A stretch of DNA of 64,000 nucleotides from Isoetes taiwanensis (Eukaryota > Streptophyta > Lycopodiopsida > Isoetales > Isoetaceae): NCBI GenBank assembly GCA_021234155.1, contig JAJEKV010000002.1, positions 2,454,155 to 2,518,154 on the forward strand. Direction: 5' to 3'. The first letter of the stretch is position 1. Each line of letters opens with the position of its first letter. Below, piece by piece: positions 10,777-23,230 of the stretch. The notes beneath the pieces are model-generated. The model was not told where the DNA came from, did not search any database, and was given only the letters and a program-made list of their open reading frames with translations. The translations under genes were made by a program, and so were the position numbers.

Positions 10777-11706
10777 AATAATAGGGGGTTTTCTTTGTGT
10801 TTTTGTACGCTTTTCACTAAGGTTTTCCTATGATTTCGTGATGTATTCAAATGGATGTACTAATGCGTACATCTAGAGTGCACCATTTCTAAGCCATTGA
10901 TTTTAGCCTTTTTTTTTCAATGGTCAACAACCAATGGCTCACAACAAAAGCCCTTTTTTTGTGCGTGTGGTGCATAATGGGCACATGAAGGGCCATTGAT
11001 TTTAGCCTTTTTTTCCAATGGTCAACAACCACAACAAAAGCCCTCTTTTTGTGTGTGTGTGGTGCATAATGGGCACATGAAGGGCTTGAAGCCCGCCGGC
11101 AACACATTTCTTGTGGTTTCTCACCACAAGAATCCATGGAGGCCAAAGGCTGCTTTTAAATTCCAGTTGAAAAATATTTGTGTATGGGTGTTGCAAACTT
11201 TATGACTTTCAGAATAATGGGATCAATCTGCTCTATCTTTATGGTAACTTTTACTTATGTTCTATTTGTTTTATTGTGATCAAATTCAAAAGCTACAGGT
11301 GATGAAAGCCTCAAATGAATTCTAGTTTTTTTCTGGCTTGAATTCTAAAATTTTTGTCACACCGGGAAGGGGGTGGCGTCCCTAAGGCCCCGAAGGGGCC
11401 AAAAAAAAAATTTTGCAACACAAACCATTAACATCCAACATATAAAAATTAAATCCCCCAACACATAACAACCAACACATAACAACCATTGACATTAACA
11501 ACCAATACATAACTACCATTGACATTAATTAACACAACCATTGGGTCCAACACATTTAAATTAAAATCCCCCTTAAACCCCCTTTGGTTTGGGTGCATAT
11601 TCACACGGGGGTGACGTAGGGCAGAGAGAGCCCTCATAATTGTATTTTGCACGTACGAAATCAACACCATATAGTATTCCGCTTGAAATCTTATAGTATT
11701 TTGCGA
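10777..11706. repeat. Dispersed repeat, copy 1 (second copy at 55,219-56,890)
   Basis: The left part (AATAATAGGGGGTT, TTTTTGTACGCTTTTCAC, CCTATGATTTCGT, then GCCATTGATTTTAG) and the right part (CCCTAAGGCCCCGAAGGGGCC, ACACAAACCATTA.CATCCAAC, CCCCCTTTGGTTT.GGTGCATATT, GGGGGTGAC, ACGAAATCAACAC, CTTATAGTATTT) recur in the same order and orientation at 55.2-56.9 kb. GGCCCCGAAGGGGCC at 11,386-11,400 is a short hairpin. The middle parts differ between copies. No coding capacity is seen, so this is probably a non-autonomous element. Confidence 0.75.
10894..11085. repeat. Tandem duplication, about 97-bp unit
   Basis: GCCATTGATTTTAGCCTTTTTTT, AATGGTCAACAACCA, ACAACAAAAGCCC and GGTGCATAATGGGCACATGA occur twice in succession. 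This lies inside copy 1 of the dispersed repeat. Confidence 0.9.
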
Positions 11707-12640
11707 ATCTTGTTATACAGTATAGCAAATTTTGTACTTGCATACCCCACAAATGAGGAACTTTACGCTAAGGAATAAGGGATGAATATGCCATACGAGG
11801 TTTTATTTTTAAGTGTGGAAACAAAGGATTTTACCAGAGTAGACTACTGCACCCTATCTCTTGCATTGCCATCCCTCTTTGTTCTTCATGCTCTTCATAC
11901 TTCATCTATAAAGAGTTCTTTTTCGAGAAGACGGTAAACCGTCAAGTATTAGATTTATATATTATCCTTGATATTCGAAATGTTGTTTGTCAGATGCATG
12001 TGATTGCTAAGTTTTAGGACTCAACGAAAAGTTTTAGATGCAAAAGTTGGAAATATACAATTTCTTTCTGCTTCGCAGGCAAAAATTTCATGAATCCATC
12101 GCCAGATATCAAAGCTGGCTATGCTTCTTCTTGCCTTTGCTATTGAATGCCTAAGTGGGCTAGGCTGCACTGCTTTGGCAAGAATAAGGAGGATATCCAA
12201 TTCTCTTTCTTTGATCTTGAGCCTGGCTATTGTCTTACCTTTTGTTGAGAATTGGGATCTTCGCAATTATGATCTCTACCTAGGGGCTTCAGAACTTTTA
12301 GATCCCTTCACATGTAAGCACATTCTTCTCAAACCCTTATAAATTTGTTTGACATCTTAATTTGTGTCTGGCAGATCATATTTACCATGGGATGTAAAGA
12401 ACGATGGAATTAGGCTCGGCCACGCAATGACATCAATAATAACCAAAAGTAAGGCATGCTCGATCCAGACATTGAAGCTAATTGTTAATGCAAATAAGAT
12501 TGGGAAAACTTATGAACTAGATTCAATATTACTATCCTTTTAGATTTTAAATTCGTTTTCAAGTTATAGCCATAAAGTATTATGTACAAGACCAAAATTG
12601 CACAACACTCAACCTATAGAAGTTTGTTTCCTCTCATATA
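11707..12640. other. Intergenic, no gene recognised
   Basis: Overlapping frames on opposite strands at 12,021-12,342 show no family motif. Missing upstream exons of the mitochondrial-carrier relic could lie here, but I could not identify them. Confidence 0.35.
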
Positions 12641-12649
12641 AACTATGAT

Positions 12650-13165
12650 GGCTGGCTGTTATCTGTCATTGGAGTGGTACCATATGCTGATCTCGAATTT
12701 CGTTGTATATGAGACTTTAAAAATTTGGGTTGTAAAAGGTCTGCCTCTGATGCTAAGGATGATTCTGAATTCAATGTAGTCCCAAAGCTAGGATGTGATG
12801 CCATGGCTGGAACAGTTGGTCATAACAAGCTCAAGGGCAATCTTATGGCTCTATTGACAACAAACAAATTTTGAAAATGCAGAGATTCAGTTTTATGCTG
12901 GAGTTTGTGCTGGTATTATTGACATGCTTGCTACTTATCCACTAGATATGGTCAGAGGGCATCACAGTTCAGATGGCATCTTCGAGGAAATACGGAGACA
13001 TAGTCCATGCAACCTCTACTATTTAAAAGAGGAGGGCTGGAGAGCATTATACAAGGCCTAGTTGCTGCTATCTGTCATTAGAATGGTACCATATGCTGAT
13101 TTCGAATTTTATTGTATATGGGACTCTAAAATATTGGGTTGTAAAAGGTTCTGCGTCTGCACAAA
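12650..13165 (+). pseudogene. Mitochondrial carrier (adenine-nucleotide transporter-like) pseudogene
   Basis: Mitochondrial carrier proteins exchange metabolites across the inner membrane. Around 12,650-12,850 the plus strand reads GWLLSVIGVVPYADLEF and then KLGCDAMAGTVGHNK, matching the end of one carrier repeat and the start of the next. Around 12,895-13,060 it reads AGVCAGIIDMLATYPLDMVRG, close to the carrier signature PxDxxRxR, followed by KEEGWRALYKA, and then at 13,065-13,130 a second LLSVIRMVPYADFEF. That last block duplicates the first. In-frame stops (for example before KEEGW and after RALYKA) and frame changes show that it is dead. The wording resembles the plant ADNT1-type carriers as I recall them. 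A LINE poly-T end abuts it at 13,169. Confidence 0.8.
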
Positions 13166-13168
13166 TGA

Positions 13169-15900
13169 TTTTTTTTTTTTTGAAGAACTGTGTCATCAAT
13201 ATATTAAAAGAATGGTAATGTTACAAAGCAAGTGAGGAGGAAGGAGAACTGCCCCAAAGAGACAGCGATACCTCGACACTCCACAACAAACTCACAAAAA
13301 TCGCGCAACTCCCATGGCTGTACAAACCGAAAGCATCACCATCTACAACACCCAAGAAGTCCCGCCAAATGGCAAACTTCCGCTTCTACTACTCCTCGGG
13401 AACACCGTAAAGCTTTGAAATAGCTTGTACCGAAGTCGAGGAATCGAGAGGGCCGCAGGCCGCTGAATCCCCGAAAGATCCACAACCGCCGCCCGCTTAA
13501 ATCAGCCACACCAACCAAGCCACGCGACGGATGCAAGGCTTTGCTGCCGCAAGAGCGCCAAGCACCGAGATACACATGAAGCAAAGAATGGCCGGCTAGT
13601 CAATCTCACCGAAACAGAGCCCTAACCCAATCCAGGGCGGCGCAAGTGAGGGCATAAAACCGGATAATGCTCCACAGCCTCAACGATGAAGGCCACAACA
13701 AGGGCAGAGAGGGCTCACACCCGCCTAAACCGACTCACAAGGGCATTCACCGACGATACATCGGTGCACCACCGCCCGCGAAGCACCCTACCCGCCCGGT
13801 GGGGAAGTGAGCTCCATGTCCACGCCCAAACCGGCGCCATCGAGAACCCGGAAGCTGCAGAGACCACTTGCTGAAGGGGCGGTGTGTCATGAATAGCCAA
13901 AGACCCGATAAGAAGACCGCACAAAGCAAGAAGACACAACATCCGGATGAACCTTCCAAACCCGCACCACCACATCATCCACGAGGGACTATAGGTATGT
14001 GTAGCGGAATACTCCCCGCCACGTGCTCCCGTGATAGCCCTACAGCGCCCCTCAAAAAAAAGCGAGCTCGAAAAGAACTCCCACGGCTAGCTGACCATCC
14101 CAATACCAATCCCTCTAAGGTGAGCACGGCAGCTCGCCTCCAACGGAACTGCGTCCAAAGCATGCACTGATGGAGCCAAGGGCAAGTCTTGCTAGGGGTA
14201 AAGGAACCCACAAGAAAGGAGAAGAGTGGTGATAAACCGAGGCATAATCTAGCTGGAAGAGCACACGCACATGATCCCAAGCCCGCAACACTCCCGCGGA
14301 GAAAAGGGGATGCATGTGGGAAAGGCCGGAGACCATACAACGGTGCCCGGGGCAACTCCACATGCAATGACGGCTTTCCAAACGCCACACAATGGCTTAA
14401 GAGATCGCTGCAACAAACGCCGCACCAGGAGAAGATGCTCCATCCCCGCAGAATGCTCCAAACAAACTTGAGACCAACACCTTACTATCGGCGCTAAATC
14501 CGAATGGCCAAGCCCCCATCCTCGGGGCGGAGACACTTCCACCAAGCCACTTTAACAACCGCCCCTTCATCATCCCGCCCCACACAAAACTTGAACAATC
14601 TTATCCAAAGCACGTATCTTACCCTCGGGAGCTAGCATCGCAGATGTTTCTGTATACACATGAGTGCTACAAAGTAATCGACTTGGCAATAGTGATCCTA
14701 CCGCCATGGACAACTTGCTACCCTTCCACCAATTGAGGTGTTTCGCAATCCCCGCAAAATCTCATCCCACACCCTCCCCATGGAAACATCCCTCCAAAAG
14801 GAATACCCAATGACTTAGTACACACATTACACGGAAGCACCTTCCAAGGGAATAGAGCCAAACAAGGGGAGGCGAGTCAACTGGGCCCATAATGTGGAGC
14901 ACTTACCCCAATTGAGGAAGAATGCCCGAGGCCAAGGAGAAAGTATCCAACAAACCCTTCACATTTCGCAAATTCCTCTCTTACGCCACCAAGAAGAGGA
15001 AAGTGTCATCGACAAACCGGTTAATAATTTGCTGGCTACCATCCCCGCATCCAAGCCCATCCACCACTCCCTCCTCCCTCCTGCAGCCAAAAACAATCGA
15101 GGCGATTGCCTCCGCCACAATCGTAAACAAAACGGGCGCCAAAGGGCACCGGCGACGCACCCTCGCCTAAGGAGAAAAGGCGGAGGGTTCACCTCGGCAC
15201 ACCACCGTAGCGTCTGTGACCTATGCGACTTCATGGTTTCTCGGTAAAGCGTGGACCACGACCCAACGCTAACATCATGGCGGCATAAGAACTCCCCAGC
15301 GGACACTATCGTAAGCTTTGGCAAAGTCAAGCTTAAGATAGGCAATGCCTTGCCCCTGTTCTTACGGCCCAATAAAGGCCCTCATAAGGCTGCGGCAACA
15401 TTAGTCAAAATGTTCCTCTCGGGGACAAACCTGCATCGCACCTTACTAATGGAAGAAGTCAACACCGGCTTCAACTTCTGCCGGGGCTTTTCGCAATAAT
15501 CTTATACACTGAGAGGACAACAAGGAGATAGGCCTCCAATCATTAATAGTAGAAGGTCGCTTAACCTTAGGAATCAAGGAAATGCATGCGGTATTCAAGA
15601 TCCTATCCATTTGAGAAGAGCTGCAGCAACTCAAGGTACACACGGTACACCGAACTCACCAGCCCACTCCCAATAAGTCTGAAAGAACTCCACAGGGATG
15701 CCATCCAGCCCAGGACATTTATCCTTGGCCATGCACATACATGCCGCCGCTAAATCCTCTCTGGAGAGCTCCTGCTCCAAGCTCTCACGCTGATGAGGCA
15801 GAATAGATGGCTTAACAGCCCCCAAAACAAGCTCCTGCATCTCCTGCTCATAGGGAAGAGTGCGCTGTGCGAAAAACCCTGAGAAATGGGAATAGCTGAT
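13169..15900 (-). mobile_element. 5'-truncated LINE (non-LTR retrotransposon), minus strand
   Basis: The minus strand ends in a poly-A tail, seen as poly-T at 13,169-13,181. It encodes a decayed reverse transcriptase from about 15,890 downward. Recognisable blocks in order are LSREDLAAACMCMAKDKCPGLDGIPVEFF (read in part; 15,645-15,780), LIPKVKRPSTINDWRPISLL (about 15,530-15,580), IAYLKLDFAKAYDSVRWEFL (about 15,290-15,345, after a frame change), PLAPVLFTIVAEAIA (about 15,100-15,150) and FVDDTFLF (about 15,005-15,030), the YxDD-like site. The rest, to 13.2 kb, is GC-rich LINE 3' sequence in which the long frames on both strands are not real genes. The endonuclease domain is missing, so the copy is 5'-truncated, as is usual for target-primed integration. 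Confidence 0.85.
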
Positions 15901-16617
15901 TAACGTGCAACTGTATCCATTGAGGATTTCTATACCTTGAATCATAGCTACATCAACTGAAATCTTTTCAGGTTTCTTCTTTATAATGCACCTTCATAGC
16001 CTGCAATATAATAATATTAGCACAATAATTGGAGCATGGAATTTTGAAGATGCCATAATGCAGCCTTATAATGATTGTTTATGGTTATAACAAGATATGC
16101 AACATCCATTGTCCTGATTATTCATCATTCTTCTATATCCAACATTACATGACATTGTGAGAAGGAAAGCGGATGTAACAATGAATTCTATGTATCCTCT
16201 CAAGTCTTTCTACATTCTTTAATGTAGGCATGGATTGGGATAAAATATATGTTAATATCAATTTTAAAAATGTTAATAGGCAGATACAGAACCTACCTGT
16301 TGTTCCTTCCTTTCCTCGCAAAGAACAATATTTTCTACTCAATTCTTTAATGTCCTGCAGATTGTATTGAACTAGTTTAAAGGGTGTGATAGATGCTCTC
16401 TTCTATTTCGTCGCAAAGCACAATATTTTCTACTCAATCCTTTCATGTCCTACAAGTTGTTCTGAATCGACTATTTTATCCATCAATAAAGTCATTATTT
16501 ATGATTGTCATAGCAATATTTATTGCAAGCTGCAATTGTATAGCAATCAAGCTCCACAGTTCTATTGAAACCTTTAATAAAGTTCAAAGCTCAAACCTCC
16601 AACATCGATTGCTTCAG
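15901..16617. other. Intergenic, no gene recognised
   Basis: AT-rich. Overlapping frames such as 16,386-16,770 are not supported. Confidence 0.4.
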
Positions 16618-17454
16618 AGATCTAGATGTTTTTCTTTAAAATATACCAATCCTATGGTTAGATGGAAACCGTTTTGTCTCCCTCTCTTATTATGCATAAA
16701 TTGGTTGGTATTTTGCTTGATTGTTATCGATATCCTTTGCCACATTGTGTACAATTGTTACGTACGTTAACACAGACTAGGATGAAATTGCAAAACAAAC
16801 TAGGATAAAATTGCAAATGTGGAAACATGTATATATTGTATACATTGCATCTAGGTTGCAATTGTATGGCAAGTAGTTTGTTGGAAAAGTGCAATGGGCT
16901 CCAATTCACACGTCATGAACATTTAGGAAGCCATATTCACATGTCATGAACATTTAGAAAGCCTGATAGAGCTGGAACATGCATTTATTCATAATAGATG
17001 CATTTTTTCTTATTACCAAGGATTTGTTGCATTTGTTATCTAGATGCTTTTCTTTAAAATATACCAATCCTATGGTTAGATGGAAACCGTTTTGTCTCCC
17101 TCTCTTATTATGCATAAATTGGTTGGTATTTTGCTTGATTGTTATCGATATCCTTTGCCACATTGTGTACAATTGTTACGTACGTTAACACAGACTAGGA
17201 TGAAATTGCAAAACAAACTAGGATAAAATTGCAAATGTGGAAACATGTATATATTGTATACATTACATCTAGGTTGCAATTGTATGGCAAGTAGTTTGTT
17301 GGAAAAGTGCAATGGGCTCCAATTCACACGTCATGAACATTTAGGAAGCCATATTCACATGTCATGAACATTTAGAAAGCCTGATAGAGCTGGAACATGC
17401 ATTTATTCATAATAGATGCATTTTTTCTTATTACCAAGGATTTGTTGCATTTGT
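16618..17454. repeat. Near-perfect tandem duplication, 418-bp unit
   Basis: The unit 16,618-17,036 is repeated at 17,036-17,454 with only a few substitutions, for example GATGTTTTT/GATGCTTTT at the start and TACATTGCATC/TACATTACATC. The identical frames within each unit lie 418 bp apart. The high identity suggests a recent event. Confidence 0.95.
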
Positions 17455-20400
17455 TCATGATGCATGCACATGTTCTTTAACCACCTCTCACAATATTTTG
17501 AGATAAACGCTTTCAGATTTGGCAAGCAAGCCACAAGTCAATGAATAGCTCTAGATAAACTATTGGTACTAAGGCTTAGATTTTAAGATACAACTTCTTT
17601 AGGGAAAAACAAATTCCTCTTTTGCATCTGAAGATTTCAAGGATTTAGAGTTGATTAAGAATAGAAGAAAAATACATATAGAGCCAAATGTGTAATCTTA
17701 CACCCACACCAGAAATAGAAAACTCACAACCATCTTTTAATTCCATATACAATGCTATAATTATGGACTTTATTTAACTACATACCCATATGCAATGAGA
17801 TCTTACCCTCCACTTATATCGAAACTTGGAGCGGTGATAAATATCTTAAGAAAAAATTGTTGCACTACCATTAGCACAAAGTGAAAGATTTACGACATGA
17901 TCCAACTTAAACTATGTACATCACTAGCAGAGTAATAACGTTGTTCACTAGAATCTGAAATTGAGATGAGCTATTTGTTGTAATTCCACATGGCTGAATG
18001 TGTTGGTAATTTATGTCCTAAAAGTACAATATCTTTTGTCATCTATACGACTAACATAGACTATCATTATAAGATAACACAAATGGTTGTTATACTGTGG
18101 CAATTCGACGCACCTAGGAGCATTTTTGTTATATCTATTATATCTACGTCTACAAGCTCCTAATTCCTTGCAATGAAACCATACTTATGCCTAATAACCT
18201 CATCATTCCTTGCAACGAAACCGTACTTCCAGACCAGCACATTTGACATGCACAACTTCATATCATTGATATTGTTAGAAGTCTATGCTCTGCAACCCCA
18301 ACCCTCAACATAGAAGATTGTTGCTAAGCTCGACAATGCGAATAGTTGCAGTGGAAATGCCCAAATTGCTGTATATGAAATACATATGCCAAGAATGGTA
18401 AATTTGGGCTCCATTGTTGCTCCACAATCTTAATGCAAATTTTCATGCTCCAAATCTATTTTTAGTATTAAACCACCACCCCTCAAATTGTTACTAGGCC
18501 CGGCAATGCCGGGCACCATAATTAGTTGGGGTTTAATGCGGAATTTACAAAAATGGGTCGCCATTGGCATCCATGTATTGTGAGTATTTTCTTTGTCTTT
18601 ATTGTACTTAGCTTTCTTTTGTTGCTCTGCAAAGCTTGGGTTTCCAATTAGATTTAAAAAAAAAAAAAATTTAAGAACTGAAAACTACACCTTGGCCAAA
18701 ATTATCTATTGTCTACCATTAATCAATAATTTAGTTTTCAACGTATAGTAAATTTCCTTAATTTATTTGGACTCTATCTTAAGTAGGAAATGTTTATAGA
18801 GATGACATGAGCATCTCTTAAAAACTAAAAGAAATGAAGAAATTATAATTGACATATACCATAGATCAACCTAGATTTTAAAAATAATGTGCACCCTAAA
18901 CATGGTAAGGTGCATCTTAAACTAACATGGTGACCAATCATTTATCGAAACATATATAATCATACATCCTTTTTTGCCCTTTTTTTTTTTTCTAAACTAT
19001 TTTTTATGGGTTCTGCCTCACGCGAAATTGACACGTATGGACTTTTTTTCATCCGGCAGAAAGAGTTCCGGTGCTGCTCCTTCCTTCGCTGCCGCTGCTT
19101 TGGTCATTTGTTTATGTGATTCTGGTTGCCGCATTTCTGGTTTCCATTTTGGTTTCTGCATTTCGTGTTACTTTTCCCAGGGCGTGATAAGCTTCACGCT
19201 GTGCCTTCTACCTATGACGCGGCTGCCGGAACTTCGCCAGAAATGATCTTACGGGACAAATAGGTGTGGCTCTTGTCGAGAATCAAATCGACCTGCTTGC
19301 TCCACAGTCCTCTGGCACTGATTCGAGTAGGCACCGAAGCTCCCGGCAAGAAACCCAGGCGATATTTCCCAAGCCAGGTATTGCTTTCATTCAACTTTGA
19401 GCTTCCGGATATAGAATCCACCACCTCTCTGGCTCTCTTCCCAGCTTTTCAAATTTTCCTAAATAAACTTCGTGTTTGCATCACTCAAAAACATATTAGA
19501 GCTGGTATTCCTTCTTTCCTTGGTAATATCTAATTTTGTTCTTTAGTTCTGCAATAAATAATGTAAGGGAGAGAGTACTTGCTGCCTTTGGCAACCGAGA
19601 ATCTGCAGACCTAAAGTAGCTTCATCTAGGTTACAGTTCCGAACTTGGTAGGAAGCCCGAATTTACAGCAAGTCATATTACGAGGGACAAACTAGCCCTA
19701 CAAACGAATCTGCCAACATATTCCTTCTAGCATTCGATGTTTAAGCCTGCGTGGCAATAATATAACAGGGTTACAGAGTAACTTCAGTAGTTTATAGCAG
19801 TTGGCAAGTTCTGAGGCTGGATCGTATCTTTGTGAAGTACCAATTCGAGAGGTTTTAGTTCAATGATCCCTTTGCATGTGTCGTTTTCTCTATTTGCTTT
19901 GGGCTTGCTCCAAGTATTCAGGGGTTTGGAACGATAATTCTCACTTCTTGCTTGACCCATCTGTGATTTTGTTGTTTCGGGTTCACAGGTTATAATCCAA
20001 GCTTTGGTTCAATATCTCTGGAACAACTGTTCTGCGCTTTGACTACAACACGAAAAGGTATTGTCTTCCCTCTGTACCCTTTGAATCTTTTGTAGTTTTT
20101 TAAGTAGATATGTCTTTTTGGAATAGGAGATTCCAGTGTGTCTCATTTGATTTGGGGCTTCCAGCTTTTTCTGTTACTTTTTGCCTTCGATTCTTCAAAT
20201 TGGCAATTCTCCTCCATGCTTACGTTCTAGTGTAGAGACTCAAACTTCTTTGGAATAGCTTGATAATTTCTCAGATGCATGATTGATTTGCTAAGTTCTG
20301 CAAGGTGTCTAAGGATAAAATAGATTTACTACTGGCTTTCATTAGCCAAGGGCAGGTAGCTTTGCTTAAGGGTAGCTTTGCTTAATGCTTGCAGAATATA

Positions 20401-20520
20401 CGAAACACGTTGAGATAGTAAGGTGTTGCTTTCACCGGAGTTTCCTTCTAGGTATGTCCCTGACATATATAGGCTGAGGCTAATGTGCAGGAGGATGCTC
20501 GCAATATGAAGTTATTGAGA
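17455..20520. other. Intergenic, no gene recognised
   Basis: Mostly AT-rich. A short hairpin GCCCGGCAATGCCGGGC lies at about 18,498-18,514. Frames at 18,974-19,533 are hydrophobic and unrecognised. The part just before 20.5 kb may be 5' sequence of the LINE fragment that follows. Confidence 0.4.
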
Positions 20521-20584
20521 ATACATAATGACATGTGCAACAGAAAAAACAATTGTAGAAAATGAAAACAAGTGTAGACAACAA

Positions 20585-21480
20585 GTATTGAAAATGGGCA
20601 CACATGTGCTTTTCTTTATGTACAAGATCTTTGCTAAGACATTGGCAGAAAAGTTCGAGACATTTTGGCTCGTTATATCCCATCAACACAATCCGACTTT
20701 CTCCCTCGTCGATGTATTCTCAAGAACATGGCCGCCACGTATGAGGAAATATATTGGGCTCGGTTTTAGGGCCATGTAGGAGTATATCTTAAGCTTGATT
20801 TTGCTAAAACTTATAATAGTGTTGATTGAGGTTCCTTAGAGAAGTGCCTTCTTGCTCTTGGGTTCGAGGAGTCATTTATAAGAAATGTCATGAAACTTCA
20901 TACGTCACTAAGGTCTATTGTACTTTTTCAGGGTGAGCCATCTGATATTTTTGTAGTGGTAGAGGAATTCAGCAAGGTTTCCCCTTAGCACCCTTGCTCT
21001 TCACAATTGTGGCAGAAGTATTATACCAGCTTTTCTCTATGACTACCAAGGATGACATCATTCAAAGTCTACCAATGGATGATAGTTCTCAAGAGGTATG
21101 TCATCAGTATGTTTGCTAAAAATCTTCATAATGCTAAGCTATTGTTAGACACACTCTCTTTAGCATCAAAAGTTCTTGTGGGTTGGAAAAAATGTATAGG
21201 TTTGTGGATGTTGGACGGTCTCATCCCTCCCTGTACTTTGGATATCCATGGAAAATTCTTCTGCATGACAACACCACGAAGTATTTGGTATCCGTATAGA
21301 AATTCACATCTCTGCTTCAGATTCTTGGAATGGAATTATTAGAGGGTTGCAAAAGCACTTATTTTGGATTCATCACTATGACTAAATGTGTTCTTAATAA
21401 TACTCATGTTTACAAGGTGCCTGCTCTATTAGTTTCAGTGTAAGATGGAGGAGATTGTGCATATCGTCATGAATTTTATT
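20585..21480 (+). mobile_element. LINE reverse-transcriptase fragment, plus strand
   Basis: Shifting plus-strand frames give YKIFAKTLAEKFETF (about 20,620-20,665), YLKLDFAKTYNSVD (about 20,785-20,825), LEKCLLALGFEESFIRNVMKL (read in part; 20,838-20,900) and GIQQGFPLAPLLFTIVAEVLY (read in part; 20,968-21,030). These match consecutive blocks of LINE reverse transcriptase. Stops and frameshifts are present, so the copy is dead. It is similar in wording to the LINE at 13-16 kb (LKLDFAKAY, FTIVAE). Confidence 0.8.
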
Positions 21481-22150
21481 TGCAATGGAAATGAGGCAGG
21501 AGCTATGGTCAAGGTAGCTTGGGTGAAGTGCATCGGGCCACCTTTGATATACCTCCCAAAAGAAGTCTATTTATCAGAGAGTCATTTTTACAGAAGTCGT
21601 TTTCTTCCTTAGGATTGGGACATCCTTCACGTGAGGGCTTTTAGATTTCTTGGCAGCCTCTCATCAACCCTTCTTCTTTTGCCCCCCCTCCTCCCCCAAA
21701 AAAAAAAACTTCCTTTCAACCAGGCGTTGTTAAAAACCTCAGGTGCATTTTTCCCATGATACTTAGTGTACAAAGCCATAGACCTAGAAAGCTTGTGGTC
21801 TAGGTACCACTGCCTCACATTTTAGAAGCCACTGACTAGGTCATCCCGACTTCTCCAAGGAGTCATAAGATTCAAGTACCCAGCCCTGTGCTTTAGACGA
21901 CTGAGATGACTCAGCAATACTAGATGCCATCAGAGCAGGCTCGTATTGGTCAAACGCCAGGCTGCATTGCACAAATATCCTGTCAACAACAATAATAATG
22001 TCTTCTTCTTCATCATCGACAACATGTCAATAGCAATTCAACATGTTTATCAGCTTTCTAGAGCCTGGCACAGCCATGTACAAACACATATCTTTCAGGT
22101 GGTTGGTGGCACTTTCAGGATAGATGGTCATCACCTCAACAAGCCAGTCA
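21481..22150. other. Intergenic, no gene recognised
   Basis: A C-then-A homopolymer run lies at about 21,684-21,708. The minus strand near 21,720-21,818 reads WYLDHKLSRSMALYTKYHGK, protein-like but unrecognised. Confidence 0.35.
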
Positions 22151-22575
22151 CACTATAATCCCAAAAACTGTTCAAGGTATAGTTTTTTAGTGTCTTTTTT
22201 GACAAAAAACAACACATAAAATCCACCCGTTGTTTTGTTCCAAAAATGCTAGAAATAACGCACATTTTTTCAGTGTGGGTTTTCATACACAAATAATGTG
22301 TAGTTTTTATGCGTGGTTTTTGGACGAAAACAATGCGTAGTTTTTTGGTGTATTTTCACCGTGGTTTCTAGATAAAAACAATGCATAATTTTATGTGTGA
22401 TTTTCGCTCGAAAACTACACATAATATTATTCTGAAAATGCTAGAAAAAATGCATAATTTTTGTGTGTGATTTTTCGGAGAAAAAGAAATGCATAGTTTT
22501 TAGACCAAACACGCAATCTTTAAATTTTTATATATGGTTTTTACCGTACAATAACACGTTTTTTCTATTGTAGTG
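22151..22575. mobile_element. Small non-autonomous CACTA-like element
   Basis: The left end starts CACTATAATCCCAAAAAC (22,151) and the right end finishes TTTTTTCTATTGTAGTG (22,575), whose complement is CACTACAATAGAAAAAA. Both ends therefore begin CACTA.AAT...AAAAA. The interior is packed with short direct and inverted words such as AAAACAATGCGTAGTTTTT and GAAAACTACACATAA, like the subterminal repeats bound by CACTA transposases. I see no matching 3-bp target duplication. It encodes no protein. Confidence 0.55.
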
Positions 22576-22979
22576 TTTTTTTTATTGTACTTTTATAGAA
22601 ACAATGCGTTGTATTAATATAATGCACCAGATCATATCTTAAGCATGAATTACTTGGTGCTTGTGATTGACACATTTGTACGATTCATAATGCATTAACA
22701 ATTTTTCTTGGTTGAGCTTTTTTTTACTGGTGTAAATGCAGAACAATAATTTCTCTAACTTGCGATCCACAAATCTCTTTCTTGCAAAAAAAATTTACCA
22801 TTGAGCTGAAGCATGAAGCATAATGTTGATTATGAGTTATGAAGCATAATGCTGATTATGAATTTTGATGGCATCCGTTGAGGGTCTGATAAAATCTTTG
22901 GGATTTTGGCAACATCAATTGAGGTTTGACAATAATCCTACGGAACCAAGCAAAAGATGCTAAGTTTGAGTGTTTGATT

Positions 22980-23230
22980 AAGAAATATTTTCACACCATC
23001 ATAACCATTGAACTAGCCTTCTTGTTGTATCTAAATCATGTTGCATGTTGCATGTTTAATTGACAACATTTCCACACCATTATAACCCATGAATTAGCCT
23101 CTGTGTCATATCCAAATCATTCTGCATGTTTCATTGTCAACATTCCCACTTCATAAACTCTTGAAGTAGCCAAATCATTTTGCATGTTGATTGACAACAT
23201 TTTCTCACCGTCATAACCCCTGAACTATAT
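22980..23230. repeat. Degenerate tandem repeat, about 95-bp unit
   Basis: The phrases CATCATAACC...GAACTAGCC, CCAAATCAT.TTGCATGTT and TTGACAACATT recur about three times in order, at roughly 22,995, 23,075 and 23,170. Confidence 0.7.

Noticed and set aside
13336-14590. Several long frames on both strands in GC-rich DNA
   Set aside because: They overlap in all frames and lie in the 3' part of a decayed LINE; GC-rich DNA has few stops.
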